Source: an uncultured Halomicronema sp.
GTDB lineage: Bacteria > Cyanobacteriota > Cyanobacteriia > Phormidesmidales > Phormidesmidaceae
Assembly (NCBI GenBank): GCA_937897665.1
Contig: CALCPB010000990.1
Span: 1 to 13,711 of the forward strand
Reading direction: 5' to 3'
Length of the DNA: 13,711 nucleotides
Part shown: positions 7,855-13,711 of the stretch, piece by piece
Position numbering within the stretch: the first letter of the stretch is position 1
Layout: each line of letters opens with the position of its first letter
Translations under genes and position numbers: made by a program
The notes under the pieces: generated by a model
What the model was told of the DNA's origin: nothing
What the model saw: the letters and a program-made list of their open reading frames with translations, nothing else
Databases searched by the model: none

Positions 7855-9792
7855 ATGACGCTCTTAACCCTCAAGTCCATTCAAAAAGACTTCGGTATCA
7901 AGGAAATTTTGCGGGATGCCAGCTTTAGCTTGGAAGAAGGCGACAAAGTTGGGCTGATTGGCACCAACGGCTCAGGCAAATCGACCTTACTAAAGATGAT
8001 CGCCGGTCTGGAGCCGATCGACGGCGGCGATGTTTGGCGCAACGCCAGCGCCAAAGTGGTGTACCTGCCCCAACAGCCCGAGATTGAAGGCGATCGCACC
8101 GTGTTAGAGCAGGTCTTTGCTGACGCGGGCGAGCAAATGGCGCTGATTCGCCAGTATGAAGATATCTCGCACCGCATGGAACATAATCCAGCGGACATGG
8201 ATACCTTGATGACTCAACTGTCACGTGTGACGGAGAAAATCGACGCGGCGGGAGCCTGGGACTTAGAAACCAGCGCCACGGTGGTGCTCACACAGCTCGG
8301 CATTGAAGATTTGGACGCTCGTATCGGTGATTTGTCGGGGGGCTATCGCAAACGGGTGGCGATCGCGTCAGCCCTGCTGTCAGAGCCCGATGCGCTGCTG
8401 ATGGATGAGCCGACCAACCACCTGGATGCCGAATCGGTCGAGTGGTTGCAAAGCTACCTAAATGGGTTTCGCGGGGCGCTGCTGTTGATTACCCACGATC
8501 GCTACTTTCTCGACCGGGTGACCAATCGCATTCTGGAGGTCGATCGCGGTGACCTGTTGGGCTACAGCGGCAACTACAGTTACTACCTCGAAAAAAAGGC
8601 GGCAGCCGAAGCCGCTGGGGTGAGTACCCAAAAGAAGCATAGCGGCGTGCTGCGTCGTGAGCTGGAATGGTTAAAGCGCGGCCCCAAAGCCCGCAGCACC
8701 AAACAAAAGGCACGCATTCAACGCATTGATGAGATGCAAAACCGCGAGTTTAAAGACTCCCTGGGCAAGGTCGATATCGCCACGGTCGGTCGGCGCATTG
8801 GCAAAAAAGTGATTGAGCTGGAATCAGTCACCAAAGGCTACGGCGATCGCACCCTGATTAAAGACTTGACCTATACCTTTGAGCCCCGCGATCGCATCGG
8901 TATCATTGGTCCCAACGGCGTCGGCAAATCGACCCTGATGAACTTGATCACCGGGCGCGAGTCGCCCGATGCCGGCACCATCGAGATTGGCGACACGATT
9001 CACTTTGGTTATTTTGATCAGCATTCCGACGATGTGATTAAAACCCCCAACCAGCGAGTGCTGGAATATCTCAAAGAAACGGCAGAACTGGTCAAAACTG
9101 CGGATGGCAGTGTGATTACCGCCTCCCAAATGCTGGAGCGATTTTTGTTTCCGCCCGACCAGCAATATGCGCCCATTCATAAGCTCTCGGGGGGCGAACG
9201 ACGCCGTCTCTTTTTGCTGCAGGTGCTGCTACAGGCCCCCAACGTGCTGATTTTAGACGAGCCCACCACCGACCTCGACGTGCAAACGCTGTCGGTGCTG
9301 GAAGAGTATCTGGAAGAGTTCAACGGCTGCGTCATTGTGGTTTCCCACGATCGCTACTTTCTCGACCGCACGGTGCAACAGGTGTTTGCCTTTGAGGACG
9401 GCGGTCACATTCGCCGCTATCCCGGCAACTATTCCCTGTATTTGGAGCAAAAAGCGGCTTCGGTTGATGGCCAGTCAGCCTCCGAAAAATCTGCTGCTGC
9501 CAGCAAACCGAGTGCTGTTGCGACTACCAGTGCAAACAATGCAAGTGCCCCAGTGCCTGCCAATCGGCAATCTCAAAAGCTTTCCTATAAAGAGAAGCGC
9601 GAATACGAACAGCTCGAAGCACAGATTCCTCAATTAGAAACGGCCAAGGCAGCGCTTGAGCAGCAACTCTACAGCAATGCCCCCACCGACTACGACGAGA
9701 TGCAGCAGTTGTCACAACAGCTGGCCACGCTGACGGATGAAATCGATACCGCCACCGAACGCTGGATGAGTTTGGCTGAACGGGTGGAATAG
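7855..9792 (+). CDS. uup: ABC-F ATPase, Uup type
   Basis: A 645-residue soluble protein with two ABC ATPase domains and no membrane segments. ABC-F proteins act on ribosomes; Uup has also been linked to DNA branched intermediates and transposon excision. Domain 1: Walker A GTNGSGKST (36-44), signature LSGGY (from 160), Walker B with DEPTNHLD (from 184), HDRYFLDR. The inter-domain linker with KRGPKARSTKQKARI follows. Domain 2: Walker A GPNGVGKST (352-360), signature LSGGE (444-448), LILDEPTTDLD, HDRYFLDR. After an Ala/Ser-rich tether (about 539-574) comes the C-terminal coiled coil from KLSYKEKREYEQLE, which distinguishes Uup from EttA and YheS. I chose ATG 7855, where the family begins (MTLLTLKSI); a TTG 15 bases upstream is in frame. 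No Shine-Dalgarno is seen for either. The second domain has TTDLD where TNDLD is usual. Confidence 0.93.
   Translation: MTLLTLKSIQKDFGIKEILRDASFSLEEGDKVGLIGTNGSGKSTLLKMIAGLEPIDGGDVWRNASAKVVYLPQQPEIEGDRTVLEQVFADAGEQMALIRQYEDISHRMEHNPADMDTLMTQLSRVTEKIDAAGAWDLETSATVVLTQLGIEDLDARIGDLSGGYRKRVAIASALLSEPDALLMDEPTNHLDAESVEWLQSYLNGFRGALLLITHDRYFLDRVTNRILEVDRGDLLGYSGNYSYYLEKKAAAEAAGVSTQKKHSGVLRRELEWLKRGPKARSTKQKARIQRIDEMQNREFKDSLGKVDIATVGRRIGKKVIELESVTKGYGDRTLIKDLTYTFEPRDRIGIIGPNGVGKSTLMNLITGRESPDAGTIEIGDTIHFGYFDQHSDDVIKTPNQRVLEYLKETAELVKTADGSVITASQMLERFLFPPDQQYAPIHKLSGGERRRLFLLQVLLQAPNVLILDEPTTDLDVQTLSVLEEYLEEFNGCVIVVSHDRYFLDRTVQQVFAFEDGGHIRRYPGNYSLYLEQKAASVDGQSASEKSAAASKPSAVATTSANNASAPVPANRQSQKLSYKEKREYEQLEAQIPQLETAKAALEQQLYSNAPTDYDEMQQLSQQLATLTDEIDTATERWMSLAERVE
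8492..8516 (+). repeat. 25-bp direct repeat, copy 1 (within uup)
   Basis: The 25 bases encoding the HDRYFLDR region in ATPase domain 1 are identical to 9344-9368 in domain 2. The spacing is 852 bp, an exact multiple of three, so recombination between copies would give an in-frame single-domain protein. Confidence 0.7.
9344..9368 (+). repeat. 25-bp direct repeat, copy 2 (within uup)
   Basis: This is the second identical copy, encoding HDRYFLDR of ATPase domain 2. It includes CGATCG but not a full HIP1 octamer. Identity at the wobble positions suggests codon bias or gene conversion between the two domains. Confidence 0.7.
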
Positions 9793-9837
9793 CCTCGCAC
9801 TGACTGATTGGACGGTGCCTAGCCGCCCGTGGCGTAA

Positions 9838-9870
9838 CAAAAAAAGCCCCGCCGTAAAACAGCGAAGCTT
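9838..9870 (-). terminator. Intrinsic terminator, minus strand
   Basis: On the minus strand AAGCTTCGC pairs with GCGGGGCTT (plus-strand 9862-9870 and 9844-9852) using two G-U pairs, with a 9-nt loop and a run of seven T (9839-9845). On the plus strand the G-U pairs become C/A mismatches, so the structure favours the minus strand. No gene lies just upstream on that strand; the nearest stop is at 10358, almost 490 bp away. Confidence 0.6.
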
Positions 9871-9947
9871 TGGAATCAGGGTGCATCTACCATTCCATTA
9901 CCCGAGCGAAGTCCCTATATTCCCGGAAGATTCAGGAGAGTTTATCG

Positions 9948-9986
9948 ATGCTTTATGTGACTGCTGATAATCTGAAGCAGGGATGA
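9948..9986 (+). pseudogene. 12-codon remnant resembling an antitoxin N-terminus
   Basis: AGGAGAG followed by seven bases and ATG opens a frame reading MLYVTADNLKQG, then TGA. The ribosome binding site is excellent, and the peptide resembles the start of Phd/YefM-like antitoxins, many of which begin with a pattern like M-x-x-V-T-A-x-x-L-K-x-x-G. No continuation or partner toxin is recognisable downstream in any frame. It may be a decayed antitoxin gene, a short leader peptide, or chance. The family resemblance is recall, not a search result. Confidence 0.25.
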
Positions 9987-10357
9987 TTTAACTGCCGTAA
10001 GGCTTGTCATTAGTTGCGTTAACCGGTTTTACCGATACCGCTGTTGACTTGACCGACAGGCCAGCGCCCCAAGGTTGACGCTAGCTGAGGGAAGTCGTAA
10101 GCCCTGTGGGCAGGCTTTGCGTCTCTCTGCGAAAGAAAGCGATATCCCCATCACAAGTCCCCTTAGAGTCATCCAAACTAAAGAACATTCCACCGGAAGC
10201 AATCGGTTTCTATGGAAAAACTTGCTGGAAACTGTTGGCCTGTTCCTAGAAATCGGGTGCTTGGACCCGTTATTTCTTGAAGTGGTCTTATGACCTCTGG
10301 CCTGGCAACGCCATGACTCTGCAGGAAATGGGTACACCGCCAAGACTCGATTCGCTC
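9987..10357. other. Gap without a recognisable gene
   Basis: Open frames of 72 codons (plus, 10075-10293) and 104 codons (minus, 10029-10343) overlap and show no family motif or ribosome binding site. A short hairpin CGGGT/ACCCG at 10255-10270 is followed by a T-rich stretch on the plus strand. Nothing else can be supported. Confidence 0.35.
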
Positions 10358-10558
10358 TTAATGGAGTACGCGAATCTGGCCTGCTTTTATGGCGTCAAAC
10401 AGGCGATTAATTTCTTGGAGTTCCTGCTCATCAATGCTGCCGTCCGCCAAGAGGATTTGGGCGAGATACTGATACTCTTGCTGGCTAATGTGTTTACACG
10501 CGATGCACTGATCAACGAGTGATGAAAGCTGATATCCGTTGCCAAAGGTTCCTGACAT
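10358..10558 (-). CDS. 66-aa small protein, paralog A (with CxxC)
   Basis: Function unknown. It begins MSGTFGNGYQLSSLVDQ, is followed by a CIAC motif (Cys18 and Cys21), and has the core ILLADGSIDEQELQEINRLF (residues 35-54). It appears to be a small all-helical soluble protein with no signal peptide. The acidic ADGSIDEQE turn resembles the ADGxIxxxE motif of TerB-like helical domains and half of an EF-hand loop, but the Asp at EF-hand positions 1 and 3 are missing, so calcium binding is doubtful. It shares 45 of 66 residues with the neighbour at 10905-11105, same length. The ATG is preceded by GGAGGAGGAG, a very strong ribosome binding site, and a sigma70-like promoter lies 53 bp further up. 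The pair is clearly a tandem duplication with separate transcription units. Confidence 0.8.
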   Translation of the reverse strand: MSGTFGNGYQLSSLVDQCIACKHISQQEYQYLAQILLADGSIDEQELQEINRLFDAIKAGQIRVLH

Positions 10559-10610
10559 CGTCGTCTCCTCCTCCCTGTAACAGACGATTTCACGCGCCTC
10601 TTCCCGATTA

Positions 10611-10640
10611 AGTATACCGGTAGCGCTTGGAGACGGTCAG
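10611..10640 (-). promoter_or_regulatory. Sigma70-type promoter of paralog A
   Basis: On the minus strand CTGACC (10635-10640) is followed after 18 bp by TATACT (10611-10616). The block TACCGG just before the -10 is shared in part with the paralog B promoter. The predicted leader is about 45 nt. Confidence 0.55.
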
Positions 10641-10805
10641 CCCAATCAATGGGTTTTTGGATACTTCTGAGCCGCCGCAGTCGAGCCGTCTCAGGCGGAG
10701 CGCCGGTAATCTTCCTCGTCCACACCGCCTCGGCACAGCCCTCAGGATAAAAATATCGGCATGGGGTGGTCTCTTTGGCCTGATGAGGGGCAATTGCAGG
10801 GGTGG

Positions 10806-10870
10806 AGCGGTGGGTCAGGATGCCTTTGATCGGACATTTGGCGCGATCGACAAGGCATCAACCCACCTCT
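10806..10870. repeat. Long nested inverted repeat between the two paralogs
   Basis: Three stem segments nest: GGTGGGT (10809-10815) with ACCCACC (10861-10867); GATGCCTT (10819-10826) with AAGGCATC (10852-10859); GATCG (10828-10832) with CGATC (10844-10848). Together they give 20 bp in one 59-nt hairpin with small internal loops, extended by two further pairs (A806-T870, G807-C869). It lies 35 bp beyond the stop of paralog B and upstream of the paralog A promoter. There is no T-run, so it may be a factor-dependent terminator, an mRNA-stabilising end, a folded RNA or a relic mobile-element end. Confidence 0.6.
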
Positions 10871-10904
10871 GGCAGATTGCCGGTGCAGGTTCAGGGCAAC
10901 TCTC

Positions 10905-11105
10905 TTAATCGATGACGCGAATCCGACCCGTTTGAATCGCGTCAAACAAGCGATTAATTTCTCGCAATTCCTGCTCATCAATGCTGCCGTCGGCCAAAAC
11001 AAGCTGAGACAGCCGTCGGTACTGCCGCTGACTGATATTTCTCGACGCCATGAACTGGTCAACCAGTGATGACAGCTGATGTCCGGTTTCGAAGGTTCCT
11101 GACAT
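10905..11105 (-). CDS. 66-aa small protein, paralog B (no CxxC)
   Basis: This paralog matches the one at 10358-10558 in length, start and organisation. It begins MSGTFETGHQLSSLVDQ, has FMAS where the other copy has CIAC, and shares the core LADGSIDEQEL followed by EINRLFDAI unchanged except for one residue. The last six residues (RIRVID) end at the same position. The composition is helical and highly charged, with no membrane segment, signal peptide or Cys. I chose the internal ATG at 11105 because GAGGAGGAAACC stands just before it and it aligns with the paralog; the frame continues open upstream to 11312, but that stretch holds the promoter and leader. Function is unknown; the ADGxIxxxE turn suggests a TerB-like helical fold, by pattern only. 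Confidence 0.82.
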   Translation of the reverse strand: MSGTFETGHQLSSLVDQFMASRNISQRQYRRLSQLVLADGSIDEQELREINRLFDAIQTGRIRVID

Positions 11106-11174
11106 GGTGGTTTCCTCCTCTCGATGGGAGGCGGCTGAGCCCACCTCTTCTTGATATATTACAAAATCACGGTA

Positions 11175-11203
11175 CATATACGGTACCTCGAAAAAATTGT
11201 CAG
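11175..11203 (-). promoter_or_regulatory. Sigma70-type promoter of paralog B
   Basis: On the minus strand CTGACA (11198-11203) is followed after exactly 17 bp by TATATG (11175-11180), then a leader of about 60 nt to the ATG. GGTACC overlaps the spacer and CGGTAC recurs around the -10. This matches the layout of the paralog A promoter (CTGAC, then TACCG next to TATA). Confidence 0.6.
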
Positions 11204-11638
11204 CCAGGTTTGCTGGTGTTTTTACTGAAACTGCTAGCGCCTTTCTCAGCCTGCGTTTAACACCTGGGTTACGGGGATTACCCAGCGATCTCGCACCCGG
11301 TGCACAGGTCAATAAGATATTGCGGCGCCTGGGTAGACTCGGCGGGCGATCGCCCTCATTCCGCCCACCACCTGACCCGGCGGGGGTAAGTGGAGCCAGC
11401 GAACCATCAGGGTTTGCCGCCTTGCTATCGGCAAAAGATGGGTTGGGGTGAGGTTGCCAGCCCTCTCTTGGACTGCGGCCGCCAGCGGGGGGCGCAATTG
11501 CTGGGAAGGTCGCTAAGGCGGTAAGCTCATAGCCACGTTAACTTCGTCTGGATTAAGAACTGTTGCTACGACATCTCACAGTAGCTGCAGTTTTTAACGC
11601 GCACGGAGTCTACATATCGATATCTAGAGGCCGAGTCG
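11204..11638. other. Structured spacer without a recognisable gene
   Basis: The frames at 11197-11451 (plus) and 11309-11497 (minus) have no motif or ribosome binding site and look like chance. The stretch is GC-rich and contains a HIP1 octamer at 11346-11353 and a two-part hairpin at 11402-11444. I looked for the conserved parts of RNase P RNA, tmRNA, SRP RNA and a cobalamin riboswitch and did not find them. Confidence 0.4.
11402..11444. repeat. Two-part hairpin in the hydrolase upstream region
   Basis: TTTGCCG (11413-11419) pairs with CGGCAAA (11429-11435), and outside it CCATC (11404-11408) pairs with GATGG (11437-11441), with an asymmetric internal loop of four against one. The loop is CCTTGCTAT. 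This could be part of a structured leader or a small RNA. Confidence 0.4.
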
Positions 11639-12493
11639 GTGGCGATTTTAGAGCAGCAGATTCAGGTGGGCAAGCTGAAGTGGTTTTATCGCGAGGCCAA
11701 CCCGCTGCGCGAAGACACCAGTCGGCTGCCGGTGGTGTTGCTGCATGGGTTAGTGTCTCAAAGCTATAGCTGGCGCGAGGTAATGCCCAAAATCGCGGAG
11801 CAAGGCTTGCGGGCGATCGCCCCGGATTGGATCGGCCACGGCTTTTCCGATTTTCCGGAAAAACGCGACTTTGCCTATACCGCTGACGCTTTTGTTGACG
11901 CCTTGAACGGATTTCTAGACGCCCTAGAGATTGAGCGCTGTCACCTGGTCGTGCAGGGCTTTATGGGCGTTTATGGCGTGCTGTATGCGCTACGTCATGC
12001 GGAGCGGGTGGAGCGATTGGTAATCATCAACACGCCGTTAGATCCGACGGTCAAGCTACCGGGTGCCGTTCGTCGCATGACTTGGCCGCTCGCGGGTGAA
12101 ATGATGACCCAAGATCCCTTGCTGGTCGATCGCACCCTGGAAGGCGGCGGCCCCTACCAAGTTAAAGACAAAGACTTAGACGTGTATCGCAAACCGTTTT
12201 TGACCACGTCATCCGCCGGGCGATCGCTGCTGTTTACCCTGCGGACCTTCAACCTAGCGGCGACAACCCAGGCGATCGCCGCAGGGCTCAAGCAGTGGTC
12301 AGGCATGACGCTCCTGATTTGGGGCACCGCCGACCCTTGGGTACCGGTGGCGCTGGCCGAGACCTGGGCTGAGACCTTGCCCCACGGGGAGCTGACGAAA
12401 TTGGCTGAAGTCGGCCATTATGCTCAAGAAGACTGGGCGGACAAAGTGTCAGACGTGCTCGTGCCGTTTTTGAGACGAGCCAACGTTGAATAA
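11639..12493 (+). CDS. Alpha/beta-hydrolase-fold protein, nucleophile apparently absent
   Basis: A 284-residue cytoplasmic protein with the fold of haloalkane dehalogenases and epoxide hydrolases. Fold landmarks: oxyanion segment LLHGLVSQSYSW (34-45), IAPDWIGHGFSD (60-71), the strand before the nucleophile elbow HLVVQ (102-106), the acid region LLIWGTADPW with Asp232, and GHYAQED with His260. The nucleophile elbow should read G-x-S/D/C-x-G; here it is VQGFMG (105-110), so Gly107 or Phe108 sits where Ser or Asp is needed. Catalysis of the usual type is therefore unlikely even though acid and His remain. I recall similar elbows in other cyanobacterial proteins, which would argue for a conserved non-hydrolytic role, but that needs a search. 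Start GTG 11639 has AGAGG eight bases upstream. The ATPase gene begins 109 bp downstream on the same strand. Confidence 0.85.
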   Translation: MAILEQQIQVGKLKWFYREANPLREDTSRLPVVLLHGLVSQSYSWREVMPKIAEQGLRAIAPDWIGHGFSDFPEKRDFAYTADAFVDALNGFLDALEIERCHLVVQGFMGVYGVLYALRHAERVERLVIINTPLDPTVKLPGAVRRMTWPLAGEMMTQDPLLVDRTLEGGGPYQVKDKDLDVYRKPFLTTSSAGRSLLFTLRTFNLAATTQAIAAGLKQWSGMTLLIWGTADPWVPVALAETWAETLPHGELTKLAEVGHYAQEDWADKVSDVLVPFLRRANVE

Positions 12494-12549
12494 TATTTCT
12501 GCCTGAAACAATACGAATTTCTACAAAGCGCAACATCTGCTGCCAGAGT

Positions 12550-12574
12550 CGAATTTTCAATTCGGCAGGCCGAT
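12550..12574. repeat. Small hairpin between hydrolase and ATPase genes
   Basis: CGAATT and AATTCG enclose a TTC loop (12550-12564), and the outer TGC/GCA can extend it with a bulge. There is no U-run, so it is a weak candidate for a 3'-end structure of the hydrolase transcript. Confidence 0.3.
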
Positions 12575-12602
12575 AACATGAAAGCGTTGGCAAGTAGAGC
12601 TT

Positions 12603-13711
12603 TTGAACGCTTTGGATACGACCGATTGGCTACCCACTCCGCCCGCTGACGGCTGGCATACGCTGCTGCCTGAGCAAGCGCTGGCCCGCTTGCAGAGCGA
12701 TCGCCAAGCGGGGTTGTCGTCACCAGAGGTGATTACTCGCCGCGAGCAGGTGGGAGCCAATGTTTTAGAAGAGACCCAGGGGCGCGCGAACTGGCGCATT
12801 TTTATTGATCAGTTCACCAACATCATGCTGTTGATGTTGATGGCGGTCGCGATCATTTCTGGGGTGATTGCCCTGCGGGCCCATGAGGTGCCGAAAGATG
12901 CGATCGCGATTTTTGCCATCGTCATTCTGAATGGTGTGCTGGGATATCTGCAGGAAAGTCGGGCCGAACAAGCCCTCGCGGCGCTGAAGCAAATGGCATC
13001 CCCCAGCGTGCGTATCGTCCGCGATAGCAAGACGATCGAAGTGCCCTCACAGGATTTAGTGCCCGGCGATGTGTTGCTATTGGATGCTGGCATGCAGGTC
13101 GCCGCCGACGGCTTATTGCTAGATACCGCTAATTTGCAAGTGCGCGAGTCGGCGCTCACGGGCGAAGCCCAGGCCGTGATGAAAAAAGCCGCTGAAGCGT
13201 TAGCCGCCGAGGCGAGCTTGGGCGATCGCACCAACCTGGTGTATCAAGGCACTGAGGTGCTGCAGGGTCGCGGTCGGGCCTTGGTCACCCAAACGGGCAT
13301 GCAGACCGAGCTGGGGCGCATCGCCGCCATGCTGCAGGCAGTGGAGAATGAACCCACGCCGCTGCAGCTGCGGATGAATCAGCTGGGCAATGCCTTGGTG
13401 ACGGGCTCGCTCATTTTGGTCGTGATCGTCGTGGTTGGCGGCGTCCTGTTTGCCGGCTGGGCAGCCTTTGAAGACCTGCTGGAAGTGTCATTGAGCATGG
13501 CGGTGGCAGTGGTACCCGAAGGCTTACCCGCCGTGATTACCGTGACGTTGGCGATCGGCACCCAGCGCATGGTGCGTCGCAGTGCCCTGATTCGTCGCCT
13601 ACCCGCAGTGGAAACCTTGGGCTCAGTAACGACCATTTGCTCTGACAAGACCGGCACGCTCACCCAGAACAAAATGGTCGTCCAGACGGTGCAAACGCTG
13701 GATCAACGTTT
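12603..13711 (+). CDS. P-type ATPase, calcium/cation P2 class (3' end beyond window)
   Basis: This is the N-terminal 369 residues of an ion-pumping membrane ATPase that runs past the right edge. Seen in order: cation-ATPase N-terminal domain ([14 protein letters not shown]); membrane helix pair M1/M2 ([19 protein letters not shown] and [17 protein letters not shown]); the actuator domain with [10 protein letters not shown] (TGE at 186-188, Ala instead of the common Ser next); M3 ([19 protein letters not shown]); M4 with VVPEGLPAV (PEGL from 305); and the phosphorylation motif [13 protein letters not shown] with Asp348. PEGL together with this N-terminal domain places it with PacL/SERCA-like P2 pumps exporting Ca2+ or Na+/K+-type cations; the ion cannot be fixed from this part. 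The start is uncertain: the frame opens after a TGA near 12580 and has no ATG or GTG before the conserved region, so TTG 12603 (weak GTAGAG upstream) or TTG 12612 is likely. Confidence 0.9.
   Translation, partial: MNALDTTDWLPTPPADGWHTLLPEQALARLQSDRQAGLSSPEVITRREQVGANVLEETQGRANWRIFIDQFTNIMLLMLMAVAIISGVIALRAHEVPKDAIAIFAIVILNGVLGYLQESRAEQALAALKQMASPSVRIVRDSKTIEVPSQDLVPGDVLLLDAGMQVAADGLLLDTANLQVRESALTGEAQAVMKKAAEALAAEASLGDRTNLVYQGTEVLQGRGRALVTQTGMQTELGRIAAMLQAVENEPTPLQLRMNQLGNALVTGSLILVVIVVVGGVLFAGWAAFEDLLEVSLSMAVAVVPEGLPAVITVTLAIGTQRMVRRSALIRRLPAVETLGSVTTICSDKTGTLTQNKMVVQTVQTLDQR

Noticed and set aside
9524..9886. 120-codon minus-strand frame over the end of uup
   Set aside because: It is the antisense shadow of the uup coiled-coil region and ignores the terminator at 9838-9870.
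10742..11062. 106-codon minus-strand frame overlapping paralog B
   Set aside because: It overlaps the 66-aa gene in another frame and extends through the nested hairpin. Codon content is unlike the neighbours.
510..13229. About twenty copies of GCGATCGC
   Set aside because: This is the ordinary HIP1 repeat abundance of many cyanobacterial genomes. Useful for assigning the organism, but not novel.
12809..13234. 141-codon minus-strand frame inside the P-type ATPase gene
   Set aside because: The plus-strand frame shows clear P-type ATPase motifs throughout this interval, so this is a shadow.

Overview
The window reads as cyanobacterial chromosome. The octamer GCGATCGC (HIP1), a mark of many cyanobacterial genomes, occurs about twenty times in 13.7 kb, inside genes and between them. 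The protein families also fit: stand-alone pheT, a Uup-type ABC-F ATPase, a PacL-like P-type ATPase, and small cyanobacterial-type orphan proteins. Moderately high GC suggests a Leptolyngbya/Nodosilinea-like lineage, but that is inference. No tRNA, rRNA, CRISPR array or intact insertion sequence was seen.

Layout. Positions 1-565 are non-coding and hold a textbook CRP-type operator and several dyads. pheT (566-3013) is followed by a short alkyltransferase-like DNA repair gene (3136-3525). A 99-codon minus-strand orphan (3744-4043, with its own terminator) diverges from a LysR-type regulator (4236-5141); a dyad lies between them. A GT4-like glycosyltransferase follows (5251-6249). The next 1.6 kb is sparse and relatively AT-rich: strong hairpins, one small minus-strand gene for a probable exported protein whose start looks frameshifted, and a 10-bp-periodic repeat. 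uup (7855-9792) follows, then about 560 bp with an orphan minus-strand terminator and a 12-codon antitoxin-like remnant. Two tandem 66-aa paralogs lie on the minus strand (10358-10558 and 10905-11105), each with its own promoter and strong ribosome binding site, separated by a long nested inverted repeat. After 530 bp of structured non-coding DNA come an alpha/beta-hydrolase-fold gene that appears to lack its nucleophile (11639-12493) and the N-terminal part of a calcium-type P2 ATPase (12603 to the right edge).

The genes do not form one pathway. Housekeeping functions (pheT, uup, repair, ion transport) are interspersed with small orphan genes in long, hairpin-rich spacers. The best candidate for an undescribed element is the twin 66-aa gene pair: coding sequence and promoter layout are both duplicated, the core LADGSIDEQEL segment is fully conserved, and only one copy carries a CxxC motif. 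Its function cannot be read from the sequence.
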